The notes below the pieces were generated by a model. It did no database searches, had not been told where the DNA came from, and saw nothing but the letters and a program-made list of their open reading frames with translations. Of a DNA stretch of 64,000 bases, positions 43,860 to 51,681 are shown piece after piece. The DNA comes from an uncultured Eubacteriales bacterium. GTDB lineage: Bacteria; Bacillota; Clostridia; Oscillospirales; Oscillospiraceae. The first letter of the stretch is position 1. Every line of letters begins with the position of its first letter. The position numbers were made by a program, and so were the translations under genes. The DNA lies in contig URGL01000007.1 in assembly GCA_900547405.1 (NCBI GenBank), positions 1 through 64,000 on the forward strand, given 5' to 3'.

Positions 43860-45576
43860 TTTCCGCTGCCTCCTTTGGGAACTGAGAATAGTAGATCTCC
43901 TGATACACGGGGCAGCTTTCCAGCAGTGCCTCGTGGGTGCCCTTGCCCACCAACCGGCCGTCATCCAGCACCAGGATCTCATCGGCGAATCGGACGGAGG
44001 CCGCCCGCTGGGAGACGATAAAGGTGGTAGGGGGATTCTCCATAGCCCGGATGGCCATACGCAGATTGGCATCGGTGGCGTAGTCCAGGGCGGAGGCACT
44101 GTCGTCCAGAATCAGGATCTTGGGGCGCCGCACCAGCCCACGGGCAATGGTCAGCCGCTGGCGCTGGCCGCCGGAGAAGTTCATGCCCCCCTGTTCCACC
44201 GGCTCCTCCAGTCCTTTGGGTTTTCCCTTGACCACCTCTTCGGCCTGGGCCACCTTCAGGGCATCCCACAGCTCCTCTTCCGTAGCCTGGTGATTGCCCC
44301 ACAGCAGATTTTCCCGGATAGTGCCCTGGAACAGCACCGCCTTCTGCGGCACCAGGCCGATCTGACCGCGAAGACTCTCCAGGTCGTAGTCCGCCACATT
44401 CTTCCCATCCAGGAGCACCTGCCCCTGGGCAGCGTCGTAGAGCCGTGGGATCAGGTTCACCAGGGTGGTCTTGCCGGAGCCGGTGCCGCCAATGATACCC
44501 ACGGTCTTCCCCGGCCCGGCGGAGAAATCAATGTCCGTCAGGGAGGCGTCACCGGCACCGGCATAGTGGGCCGTTACGTTCCGGAATTCCACAGCACCCC
44601 GAATGGTCTGTCTCTGGCTGCCCTCCCGCTGATCGTTTTCGATGGTCAGCACCGCGCCGATCCGGTCGGCACAGGCAGCAGCCTTGGTCATGTTGATGAT
44701 CAGGTCCGCCATTTTAATGAGCTCCACCAGGATCTGGGACATATAGTTGTAAAGGGCGATCACCAGGCCCTGGGTCAGGATGCCGTTTTGGACCCGGATG
44801 GCACCCACATTCACCAGGATGACAATGGCCAGGTTGATGACCACGTAGGTCACAGGGTTCATGAGGGAGGAAATCCGCCCCGCCACCAGCTGGCTTCTGG
44901 TCAGGGCCTGGGTCCGCTCCTCAAAGCCCTCGATCTCGCTGTCCTCTTTGCAGAAGGCCCGGAGGACCCGGACACCGGTAAGGTTCTGCCGGGTGGCAGA
45001 GGTCACCTGATCCAGCCCGCCCTGGACCTTCTTATACTTGGGCATGGTAATGAGCATAATGCCAAAGACAATGACGCACAGCACCGGGATCACCCCAACG
45101 AAGACCAGCGCCGCCTGGGCATCGATGGTAAAGGCCATGATCATAGCGCCGAAGACCACAAAGGGAGACCGGAGCAGCAGCCGCAGCGTCAGATTCACGC
45201 CGCTCTGGACCTGATTGATGTCGGAGGTCATTCTGGTAATGAGGGTAGAGGTGCCCAGGCCGTCGATCTGGGTATAGCTCAGCCCCAGCACGTGCTCCAA
45301 TAAGGCATGCCGCAGCCGGGTGCAGAAGCCCACCGCCGCGCTGGCGGCAAAATACTGGGCAGTCACAGCGCACAGCAGGCCCACCAGCCCCAGGCCGATC
45401 ATGACCAGGCACATCCGGATGATATAGCTTTTATCCCCGCCGCCGATGCCCGTGTCCACAATGCTCGCCACCACCAGGGGCACCAGCAGCTCCAGCCCCG
45501 CCTCCAGCAGCTTGAAGAGCGGTCCGAGAATACACTGCTTCTCGAATCCCCTCATATATTTGATGATCTGTTTCAA
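43852..45576 (-). CDS. ABC exporter half-transporter (degenerate ATP site)
   Basis: A 574-residue half-transporter: six helices then an ATP domain with Walker A GGTGSGKT, signature FSGGQ, and Walker B ILILDDSASALD, where Asp replaces the catalytic Glu, as in the degenerate site of heterodimeric exporters. A TTG start at 45576 is proposed because GAGGTGG lies 5 bases upstream; the ATG at 45636 would lie inside the promoter. It is the first gene of the pair. Confidence 0.9.
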   Translation of the reverse strand: MKQIIKYMRGFEKQCILGPLFKLLEAGLELLVPLVVASIVDTGIGGGDKSYIIRMCLVMIGLGLVGLLCAVTAQYFAASAAVGFCTRLRHALLEHVLGLSYTQIDGLGTSTLITRMTSDINQVQSGVNLTLRLLLRSPFVVFGAMIMAFTIDAQAALVFVGVIPVLCVIVFGIMLITMPKYKKVQGGLDQVTSATRQNLTGVRVLRAFCKEDSEIEGFEERTQALTRSQLVAGRISSLMNPVTYVVINLAIVILVNVGAIRVQNGILTQGLVIALYNYMSQILVELIKMADLIINMTKAAACADRIGAVLTIENDQREGSQRQTIRGAVEFRNVTAHYAGAGDASLTDIDFSAGPGKTVGIIGGTGSGKTTLVNLIPRLYDAAQGQVLLDGKNVADYDLESLRGQIGLVPQKAVLFQGTIRENLLWGNHQATEEELWDALKVAQAEEVVKGKPKGLEEPVEQGGMNFSGGQRQRLTIARGLVRRPKILILDDSASALDYATDANLRMAIRAMENPPTTFIVSQRAASVRFADEILVLDDGRLVGKGTHEALLESCPVYQEIYYSQFPKEAAENG

Positions 45577-45607
45577 CGCATCCACCTCTTGTTTTGGTTT
45601 CCGCCTT

Positions 45608-45636
45608 ATCTTAGCACATTCCCCTCCTCTTTTCAA
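45608..45636 (-). promoter_or_regulatory. Promoter of the ABC exporter operon
   Basis: TTGAAA (45631-45636) and TAAGAT (45608-45613) with a 17-base spacer on the minus strand; this supports the TTG start of the first gene. Confidence 0.65.
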
Positions 45637-45645
45637 TTAAGGATT

Positions 45646-46740
45646 TTATCTCATCTGCGCCAGTTCCTTTACCAATGCCCTTCTCTGGCCATCATTCGCT
45701 TCGTGCCCGAAGCTGACCCGGACGGTACCCTGGGCAATGGTCCCGGCGCTTTCGTGGGCCAGGGGAGCGCAGTGGAGTCCCGCCCGGACGGCAATGCCCC
45801 GTTTGCCGAGATAGGCGGCGATCTCCTCACAGTCCCCCTTGCCCTGGAAGGACACAGTCCCCGCCTGGTGCTCCCCGGCAAAGACCCGGAAGCCCAAATT
45901 GCGAAGATCCCGGGATAGTTTTTCCGCCTGGGTGTGCTCCCGGCGGAAAATGGCATCCGTGCCTTTTCTTTCCACTATGGATATCCCAGCCGCCAGCCCT
46001 GCCGCCCCGGGGACATTCAGTGTCCCCGGCTCCAGACGCTCCGGCAGATCCTGGGGCATTTCATGGCTTCTGGACTGGCTGCCGGTGCCGCCGTAAAGCA
46101 GGGGTTTCCCCGGCTGACCGCACAGCAGCAGCCCTGTCCCCTGGGGGCCCAACAGGCCCTTGTGCCCCGGCATGGCAATGAAGTCCGCCCCCAGCTCCAT
46201 GCTGACCTTCAGGCTTCCCGCCGCCTGGGCGGCATCCAGAATAAACGGCACCCCCGCCTCCCGGCAGAGGGCTGCCAGCTTCTCCACAGGCAGGATGTAG
46301 CCGAAGACATTGGACACGTAGGTAAATACCGCCGCGTCCACGCCCCGTCGAAGCTCCCGCCGGAAGGACTCCAGGATCTCCTCCCACTGAAAGAGCCGCC
46401 TTCCGGCAATGCGCAGGTCCGCCTTTCTGGCGTATAGGGGCCGGACCACGGCGTTGTGCTCAAAGCCGGAGATCAGCACCCGGTCCCCCTCCTTTACAAG
46501 ACTGCCGATGGCAATGTTCAGCCCCTGGGTGCAATTGGCGGTCAGCACCACCTGCTCCGGCTTGCAATGAAAGAGCCGCCCTGCCGCCTCCCGGCAGTTC
46601 AGCACCAGGTTGCCCGCCTCCATAGCCGCCCCGTAGCCTCCTCGCCCCGGATTGGCCCCTTGTTCCAGGGCCCGGGCAACAGCCTGCGAGACCTCCTGTG
46701 GCTTGGGGAAGGAGGTGGCCCCGTTGTCCAGATAGATCAT
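45646..46740 (-). CDS. Class V aminotransferase / cysteine desulfurase family protein
   Basis: A 364-residue PLP enzyme of the NifS/SufS-like group. It opens with MIYLDNGATSFPKP, has the PLP Asp/Gln region LDAAQAAG, the Schiff-base Lys in MPGHKGLLGPQGTG, and the candidate active Cys in RAGLHCAPLAHES. The start at 46740 overlaps the stop of a DUF3343 gene (ATGA). This pair is familiar from clostridial sulfur/selenium loci, so it may supply sulfur or selenium; no selD or yedF is in the window. Confidence 0.88.
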   Translation of the reverse strand: MIYLDNGATSFPKPQEVSQAVARALEQGANPGRGGYGAAMEAGNLVLNCREAAGRLFHCKPEQVVLTANCTQGLNIAIGSLVKEGDRVLISGFEHNAVVRPLYARKADLRIAGRRLFQWEEILESFRRELRRGVDAAVFTYVSNVFGYILPVEKLAALCREAGVPFILDAAQAAGSLKVSMELGADFIAMPGHKGLLGPQGTGLLLCGQPGKPLLYGGTGSQSRSHEMPQDLPERLEPGTLNVPGAAGLAAGISIVERKGTDAIFRREHTQAEKLSRDLRNLGFRVFAGEHQAGTVSFQGKGDCEEIAAYLGKRGIAVRAGLHCAPLAHESAGTIAQGTVRVSFGHEANDGQRRALVKELAQMR

Positions 46741-46991
46741 AGGGCCAGCTCCTCCGCTCTTCCTTCCCGGGTGAAGCCGTAGACCTTCCTCCAGGAGATA
46801 TCTTCCTGCCGCAGGATATCCAGAGCCCGGTGCAGGTCCTTTCCCCGCAGCCGCAGGCCGTAGCCGCAGCCCTGATCCTCCATCCATTTTGGGGTGCGCA
46901 TGACCGTGCAGCCAATGCCACGGCGTGTCAGACTCCGCTCTCCCCTCTGGGCATAGGTCACCGAGCGGAAGGTGATCAAATTCTGATTCAT
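46737..46991 (-). CDS. DUF3343 protein
   Basis: An 84-residue protein of the DUF3343 (putative Se/S carrier-like) type: ITFRSVTYAQRGERSL, the Cys in RRGIGCTVMRTP, and CGYGLRLR. The start at 46991 has GGGAGG 9 bases upstream, but that site lies in the 3' arm of a perfect hairpin (47000-47030). Translationally coupled to the cysteine desulfurase gene, to which it may act as acceptor of sulfane sulfur or selenium. Confidence 0.83.
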   Translation of the reverse strand: MNQNLITFRSVTYAQRGERSLTRRGIGCTVMRTPKWMEDQGCGYGLRLRGKDLHRALDILRQEDISWRKVYGFTREGRAEELAL

Positions 46992-46999
46992 ACAGCAAA

Positions 47000-47030
47000 A
47001 CCTCCCAGGCACATTCTATGCATGGGAGGT
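47000..47030 (-). promoter_or_regulatory. Hairpin covering the DUF3343 ribosome site
   Basis: An 8-bp perfect stem (ACCTCCCA / TGGGAGGT) whose 3' arm contains the Shine-Dalgarno sequence; TTTTG follows. It could block translation or act as a weak terminator after ispF. Confidence 0.55.
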
Positions 47031-47048
47031 CTCCTTTGCTATATTCTC

Positions 47049-47522
47049 TTATAATTCGTCAAGCAGGCACACAGCGTGGCAGGACATTCCTTTGCCCTCA
47101 CCGGTGAAGCCCAGGTGCTCCTCCGTGGTGGCCTTGACATTCACCCTTCCCAAGTCGATCCCCAGGGTTTCGGCAATGTTTTCCTGCATCCGGGGGATAA
47201 AGGGCCGGAGCTTCGGGCGCTGGGCGATCATGGTCACATCGATGTTGCCCACCTTGTAGCCCGCTTCCCTGATTTTCTCTCCCACGCATTCCAGCAGCTT
47301 CCGGGAGTCCGCCCCCTTGTAGCGCATATCCGTATCCGGGAAATGGAGGCCGATGTCCCCCAGGCCCGCCGCCCCCAGGAGGGCATCCACGACGGCGTGA
47401 AGCAGCACATCCGCGTCGCTGTGGCCATCCAGCCCCAGCTCATAGGGGATCTCTACCCCGCCCAAAATCAGCTTCCGCCCAGGCACCAGGGCGTGTACAT
47501 CATATCCGTGTCCGATCCTCAT
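47049..47522 (-). CDS. ispF: 2-C-methyl-D-erythritol 2,4-cyclodiphosphate synthase
   Basis: A 157-residue MEP-pathway enzyme of normal length. Metal ligands are in MRIGHGYDVHAL (Asp8, His10) and later GLDGHSDADVLLHA; the C-terminal TTEEHLGFTGEGKGMS is the family signature. The start at 47522 overlaps the ispD stop (ATGA). Last gene of murD-ispD-ispF. Confidence 0.96.
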   Translation of the reverse strand: MRIGHGYDVHALVPGRKLILGGVEIPYELGLDGHSDADVLLHAVVDALLGAAGLGDIGLHFPDTDMRYKGADSRKLLECVGEKIREAGYKVGNIDVTMIAQRPKLRPFIPRMQENIAETLGIDLGRVNVKATTEEHLGFTGEGKGMSCHAVCLLDEL

Positions 47523-48241
47523 TTCTTTTCCTCCAACAGCAGTTCGGCAATTTTCAGGTCCAGAGGGGTGGTAACCTTCAGGTTCCGCTCCTCCCCTTCC
47601 ACCAGGCGGACACGCATACCGATGTGCTCCACGGCGGAGCAATCGTCCGTAAGGGCTGTGCCCTCCTGTTCCGCCTTTTCCAGCGCCCCCAGAAGCAGGT
47701 CCCGGTCCATCACCTGAGGCGTCTGTACCGCCCGAAGGGTGGCGCGGTCCGGGGTAGCGGCAATGAAGCCTCCTTCAAAGATCTTGATGGTATCCTTCAC
47801 CGGGATGGCCGGGGCCGCTGCCCCGTAGCTGTGGGCCGCCCGGATGACCTTGTCGATAAGCTCCCCGGAGACAAGAGGCCGGGCCCCATCGTGGACGGCC
47901 GCCAGCCGGACCTCTTTGGAAAAGGCTAGCAGCCCCAGCTTCACCGACTCCTGGCGGCTGCTTCCGCCCTGCACAACGGAGCGGATCTTGGTAAATCCGG
48001 AGCAAAGCTCCGCAATGGGCCCCATTAGGTCCTCCCGGGTGACAATCACGATTTCCTTCACAGCCTCGCAGTCCTCAAAGGCCCGGACCGTCCGCAAAAT
48101 CATAGGCTCTCCCCCCAGGGAGGCCATCACCTTGTCGATGCCTCCCATCCGGGAAGCGGATCCCGCCGCCACGATCACCGCCCCGCAGTATTGGGTTGGC
48201 AATACCTTTCTTGCCCTATTCGCCGCGTCCTTCAGGGTCAT
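47519..48241 (-). CDS. ispD: 2-C-methyl-D-erythritol 4-phosphate cytidylyltransferase
   Basis: A 240-residue cytidylyltransferase. CTP-binding start AVIVAAGSASRMGG (about residue 21), VHDGARPLVS and the PQVMDR and DDCSAVEHIG segments are typical. The ATG at 48241 is preferred over GTG 48247 because AAGGAG lies 8 bases before it. Coupled to murD upstream and ispF downstream, both by short overlaps or gaps. Confidence 0.95.
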   Translation of the reverse strand: MTLKDAANRARKVLPTQYCGAVIVAAGSASRMGGIDKVMASLGGEPMILRTVRAFEDCEAVKEIVIVTREDLMGPIAELCSGFTKIRSVVQGGSSRQESVKLGLLAFSKEVRLAAVHDGARPLVSGELIDKVIRAAHSYGAAAPAIPVKDTIKIFEGGFIAATPDRATLRAVQTPQVMDRDLLLGALEKAEQEGTALTDDCSAVEHIGMRVRLVEGEERNLKVTTPLDLKIAELLLEEKK

Positions 48242-48243
48242 AG

Positions 48244-49605
48244 TCACAGCTCCTTAATGAGTTTTTTATAGTATTCGCCCCGGACCATAAAGTTCTTGAA
48301 CTGGTCAAAGGCCGCACTGGCAGGACTCATGAGCACCACGTCACCGGCTTCCGCCGCCTGGGCAGCCGCCAGGGTGGCCCCGGTAAAGTCGGCGCAGTCG
48401 GTGATTTCCGGGAACCCGGGCCTGTACTCCGGAGCCGACTCCACCGCCTGGCGGATCTTGGGTCCGGTGGCACCGCCCAGAAAGAGCTTCTTCACGTGCT
48501 TGCAAATTTCCGGCCCCAGCACATCGTAGGGAATGTGCTTGTCGTAGCCCCCGGCAATGAGGATCACCTTTTCCGGGAAGCTCCGCAGCCCCGCAATGGT
48601 GCGGCTGGGAGAGGAGGCAATGGAGTCGTTATAGAATTTCACGCCGTCCTTGACCCGCACCAGTTCAATGCGATGCTCCACGCCGCCGAAATTCTTTGCC
48701 ACGGAGCAGATGCATTCATCGCTGACCAGTCCCTCCACCGCCGCCATGGCAGCCATGTAGTTTTCGATGTTGTGAACACCGGGCAGCAAAATATCATGCA
48801 CATTGAGTACCCTCTGCCCCCGACGCACAATCCAGTCCCCCTCCTGCCAAACGCAGTTGGTGGGCGCTTTCCGGGAGAAGAAATGGGTCTCCCCCGCCCC
48901 GGAAAATCCGGCGGTAATGGCATTGTCTGCATTGAGCACCAGCAAATCCCCCGACTTCTGGAAGCGGAAAATATTCTTCTTTGCTTCCACATATTCTTCC
49001 ATGTCCTTGTGGATATCCAGGTGGTTGGGGGCCAGGTTGGTGATCAACGCCCGCTGAGGGCTGCGCTTCATGTCCATAAGCTGGAAGGAGCTGAGTTCCA
49101 CCACAGCGAAGTCCTCCTTGCCCATCTGGCGGCACAGAGGCAGCAGCGGTGTGCCGATGTTGCCCCCCAGCCATACCCGTTTGCCGGAGGCCTTCAGCAT
49201 CTCGGAAACCAGGGTGGTGGTGGTGGTCTTCCCGTCAGAGCCCGTCACACCGATGATCTGACAAGGGCAGACCTCAAAGAACACCTCCATCTCCGAGGTC
49301 ACCTGAGCCCCCCCGGCACGCAGGGCCTGGATCGCGGGGTTTCCCGGGTGCATACCGGGGGTCCGGAAGAGAATATCCGCCTCCACACCGTCCAGGTATC
49401 CTTCTCCCACCCGGAGCTTGCAACCCCGATTTTCCAGCTCCAGCACCTGGGCATCCAGCTTTTCCCGAGGGGTCCTGTCGCAGCCCGTCACATCGCAGCC
49501 GTATTCCAGCAGCAGCTCTACCAGAGGCCGATTGCTGACCCCAAGCCCAAGCACCGCTATTTTTTTACCCTTCAAAGAGGAAAAATAAGATTCAAACGCG
49601 TCCAT
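48244..49605 (-). CDS. murD: UDP-N-acetylmuramoyl-L-alanine--D-glutamate ligase
   Basis: A 453-residue Mur ligase adding D-Glu to UDP-MurNAc-L-Ala. The N-terminal nucleotide fold has VLGLGVSNRP, the ATP loop is GVTGSDGKTTTT (about residue 117), then TNLAPNHLD and the C-terminal DSIASSPSRT. The start at 49605 has AAGGAAG 9 bases upstream. It heads a murD-ispD-ispF operon with a structured leader of about 215 bases. The link of cell-wall and isoprenoid genes fits the shared need for undecaprenyl carriers, which is inference. Confidence 0.95.
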   Translation of the reverse strand: MDAFESYFSSLKGKKIAVLGLGVSNRPLVELLLEYGCDVTGCDRTPREKLDAQVLELENRGCKLRVGEGYLDGVEADILFRTPGMHPGNPAIQALRAGGAQVTSEMEVFFEVCPCQIIGVTGSDGKTTTTTLVSEMLKASGKRVWLGGNIGTPLLPLCRQMGKEDFAVVELSSFQLMDMKRSPQRALITNLAPNHLDIHKDMEEYVEAKKNIFRFQKSGDLLVLNADNAITAGFSGAGETHFFSRKAPTNCVWQEGDWIVRRGQRVLNVHDILLPGVHNIENYMAAMAAVEGLVSDECICSVAKNFGGVEHRIELVRVKDGVKFYNDSIASSPSRTIAGLRSFPEKVILIAGGYDKHIPYDVLGPEICKHVKKLFLGGATGPKIRQAVESAPEYRPGFPEITDCADFTGATLAAAQAAEAGDVVLMSPASAAFDQFKNFMVRGEYYKKLIKEL

Positions 49606-49672
49606 ATGTATCGACTTCCTTATATCAGCAGATGATAGGGTCAGTATACCCTGAATTTGTATTTTTTTCAAG

Positions 49673-49725
49673 ACAAAAAGAAATAGCCCTTGATCTTCTT
49701 TTCTTTCTCGAAGATCAAGGGCTAT
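49673..49725 (-). terminator. Terminator hairpin in the murD leader
   Basis: A perfect 15-bp stem (ATAGCCCTTGATCTT and complement, 49683-49725) followed on the minus strand by TTTCTTTTTG, about 75 bases before murD. Confidence 0.85.
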
Positions 49726-49793
49726 CTCTCTTCTGTCTTGGGTTCTGTCATTTACGTAACCTCTGCTTTCTGCGGTTTAGAAGGAGAGACTGC

Positions 49794-49802
49794 TTAGTAC
49801 AT
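49794..49802 (-). CDS. Two-codon upstream ORF (Met-Tyr-stop) in the murD leader
   Basis: ATG TAC TAA with AAAAGGAG 7-8 bases upstream, the first possible start codon of the transcript. It may be regulatory (ribosome stalling on or near tyrosine) or chance. Confidence 0.3.
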   Translation of the reverse strand: MY

Positions 49803-49826
49803 TGGACTCACTCCTTTTGTGTCTGT

Positions 49827-49855
49827 ATCTTATCATGAAAGATTCCACTTTGCAA
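49827..49855 (-). promoter_or_regulatory. Promoter of the murD operon
   Basis: TTGCAA (49850-49855) and TAAGAT (49827-49832) with a 17-base spacer on the minus strand. Confidence 0.65.
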
Positions 49856-49927
49856 GATGGGATATTGCACAGAAAAGACATAAAAATCTTGTAGTGTCTG
49901 CGGATGGACGAGATCCACGGTCTGTGG

Positions 49928-49982
49928 TATAATGAATATGTTGGGCACTGAACAGGTATTGGTTCAGTGCCCAACATTTTTT
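49928..49982 (+). terminator. 16-bp hairpin with U-run after the nan operon, with an upstream TATAAT
   Basis: A perfect 16-bp stem (49938-49953 with 49962-49977) ends in a T-run on the plus strand. On the minus strand it follows the ROK kinase stop directly but lacks a good U-run. A TATAAT at 49928-49933 with TGGACG 17 bases before it lies just upstream on the plus strand. Confidence 0.6.
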
Positions 49983-50880
49983 AGAATGACACGTACCCTC
50001 TTTGCAACAATGACCGCTTCCCGGCGAGCTGTGCCGCGCCATAGAGGCCCGCCATATTGCCCAGGGCCGCCTGCCGGATGGTCACCCCACGGAAGCCAGG
50101 GATCAACCGCTCCTCAGCCAGATTCTTGGCCTTTGCGAACACAAGGGGCTGCTCCATAATGCCGCCGCCCAACAGTACACAGGGGATATTGTAGCAGTGG
50201 ACCAGGGCGCAGATCCCTGCCGCCACCTCCTCCAGCCAGCGGTCCAGGACCTGTCTCAGCGCCGGGTCCTCCTGGCGGGCAAAGAGCTGCCTGCCGTTCT
50301 CGATGGCAGGGTCCACCTGCCTTGCCCCGGCGATCAAGGCCGTCGTAGAGGCATAGCGCTCATAGGTCCCGGAGAAGGGGTCTCCGGCCACTAGGGCCTC
50401 CGGATGCGTAATCAGCCCTCCCAGCATCACACCGGCGCTGGCTCCTCTGCCATAGTAGGGCTTGCCGTCCAGCACCACACCGCCGCCAATGCCGGTGCCG
50501 TAGGTCAGGCAGATATAGTCCGGCGTACCCATGGCCGCCCCCTGGGTGCCCTCACCCAAAGCGGCGGCATAAACATCATTGACAACGGCGGTAGGCTTTC
50601 CAAACCGGCCTTCAAAAAAGCCCTTTACATCTGTCCCCGTATATCCGGGAATATTCTCGTTGGCGTAACGGATGACCCCGGTATCCGGGTCCACCTGTCC
50701 GGCGGTGCTGACACCAATGGCATCAAAGTCCCCCAGGGCGGACAGGAGTTCCGCCGCCCGGTCCAAAAGGCCCGGTTCCTTTGCCCGTGTCGGCGCTTCT
50801 CGGAGGGGACCGGCTGCACCGTCTTCAAACAGGCAGGCCTTTATATTGGTGCCGCCAATATCCAATGCTCCAATCCGCAT
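49981..50880 (-). CDS. ROK-family sugar kinase, probable N-acetylmannosamine kinase
   Basis: A 299-residue ROK protein. The phosphate loop is ALDIGGTNIKA (about residues 5-15), the second DxGT-like loop is TYGTGIGGGVV (about 127), and GGGIM lies in the C-terminal part. There is no helix-turn-helix, so it is a kinase, not a repressor. The CxCGxxGC zinc motif of most ROK kinases is missing (GGLITHPEALVAG region instead). It is the last gene after nanA and nanE, which suggests phosphorylation of N-acetylmannosamine (NanK role). The next gene upstream ends 3 bases before it starts. Confidence 0.83.
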   Translation of the reverse strand: MRIGALDIGGTNIKACLFEDGAAGPLREAPTRAKEPGLLDRAAELLSALGDFDAIGVSTAGQVDPDTGVIRYANENIPGYTGTDVKGFFEGRFGKPTAVVNDVYAAALGEGTQGAAMGTPDYICLTYGTGIGGGVVLDGKPYYGRGASAGVMLGGLITHPEALVAGDPFSGTYERYASTTALIAGARQVDPAIENGRQLFARQEDPALRQVLDRWLEEVAAGICALVHCYNIPCVLLGGGIMEQPLVFAKAKNLAEERLIPGFRGVTIRQAALGNMAGLYGAAQLAGKRSLLQRGYVSF

Positions 50881-50883
50881 GAT

Positions 50884-51576
50884 TTACTTCTCCAGAGCCG
50901 CTACGAAGCGCTTGGTGATGAGCATGGGCCGGGTAATGGCGGAGCCCACCACAGCGGTCATAGCACCCAGATCTATGGCCTTGCGCAGCTCCTCAGGGGT
51001 GGTCAGGTTGCCTTCCGCTACCACAGGCTTTCCGGACTGCTCCACCAGGGTGGAAATCATGTCGTAGGGCGGCAACTGGCACCCGGCAGTATAGGGGGTA
51101 TAGCTGGCCATGGTCGTGCCGATCAGGTCAAATCCGATTTCGGCAGCGTGGAGGCCCTCCTGGATACTGGAGCAGTCCGCCATAAACAGCTGGTCCGGAT
51201 ACTTCGTTCTGGCCTCGGCAAAAAGCTCGTCCAGGCTTTTTCCCTGGGGCCGGGTCCGCTTGGTAGCATCCAGCGCGATAACCTCCACTCCCGCGGCGGC
51301 CAGCGCGTCGATTTCCGCCATGGTGGGGGTGATGTACACATCCGGATGGTCCTCATAGACCTTCTTGATGATGCCGATGATGGGCAAATCTACATTCTTG
51401 CGGATCTCCAGAATGTCCTCCACCGTATTGGCACGGATACCGGCGGCACCGCCCCAGGCGGCAGCCAGCGCCATCCGGCCCATGATAAAGGAGCTGTGCA
51501 GGGGCTCCTCCGGCAGGGCCTGGCAGGAGACGATGAGCTTTCCGCCAACTTTTTCCCGAAACTGTTCAATATTCAT
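50884..51576 (-). CDS. nanE: N-acetylmannosamine-6-phosphate 2-epimerase
   Basis: A 230-residue TIM-barrel epimerase. Family motifs: LIVSCQALPEEPLHSS, GAAGIRANT, PIIGIIKK, IALDATKR, DLIGTTMASYTPYT and VVAEGNLTTPEE. It converts ManNAc-6-P to GlcNAc-6-P in sialic acid breakdown. It lies between nanA and the ROK kinase in one operon, with a hairpin (51602-51629) before it. Confidence 0.94.
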   Translation of the reverse strand: MNIEQFREKVGGKLIVSCQALPEEPLHSSFIMGRMALAAAWGGAAGIRANTVEDILEIRKNVDLPIIGIIKKVYEDHPDVYITPTMAEIDALAAAGVEVIALDATKRTRPQGKSLDELFAEARTKYPDQLFMADCSSIQEGLHAAEIGFDLIGTTMASYTPYTAGCQLPPYDMISTLVEQSGKPVVAEGNLTTPEELRKAIDLGAMTAVVGSAITRPMLITKRFVAALEK

Positions 51577-51601
51577 AGCATTTTCTCCTTATTGTCAACA
51601 A

Positions 51602-51629
51602 CGCCCCACGGCCCAAGGGCTGTGGGGCG
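51602..51629 (-). promoter_or_regulatory. Hairpin between nanA and nanE
   Basis: An 8-bp perfect outer stem (CGCCCCAC / GTGGGGCG) with further GCCC/GGGC pairing, without a U-run. Probably an mRNA processing or stability element instead of a terminator. Confidence 0.5.
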
Positions 51630-51681
51630 AAAACCGTTCCTCCACCGGTAGTGGGCCTACCCGGCGAAAAATCGAAGGCGG

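Larger units (their letters stand above)
49606..49822 (-). ncRNA. Structured leader of the murD operon (candidate cis-regulatory RNA)
   Basis: From a start near 49820 the RNA carries a strong AAAAGGAG site and a two-codon ORF (Met-Tyr, 49794-49802). An upstream arm TCTCTCCTTCT (about 49779-49789) can pair with AGAAGAGAGA (about 49724-49733), which overlaps the foot of a 15-bp terminator hairpin (49683-49725) followed by TTTCTTTTTG. Such mutually exclusive pairing is typical of attenuators. No known riboswitch class was recognised. Confidence 0.5.

Noticed and set aside
42114..44099. Start of the second ABC half-transporter at 44099
   Set aside because: The first 80 residues of that frame are low-complexity Pro/Trp-rich shadow of the partner gene; the real start is the ATG at 43859.
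45646..46998. Longer cysteine desulfurase starting at 46998
   Set aside because: The first 86 residues overlap DUF3343 in another frame; the family start MIYLDNGATS is at 46740.
49843..49977. Possible CRISPR or tandem repeat near 49.9 kb
   Set aside because: Only one hairpin with two complementary arms; no direct repeat-spacer pattern. No CRISPR was found in the window.
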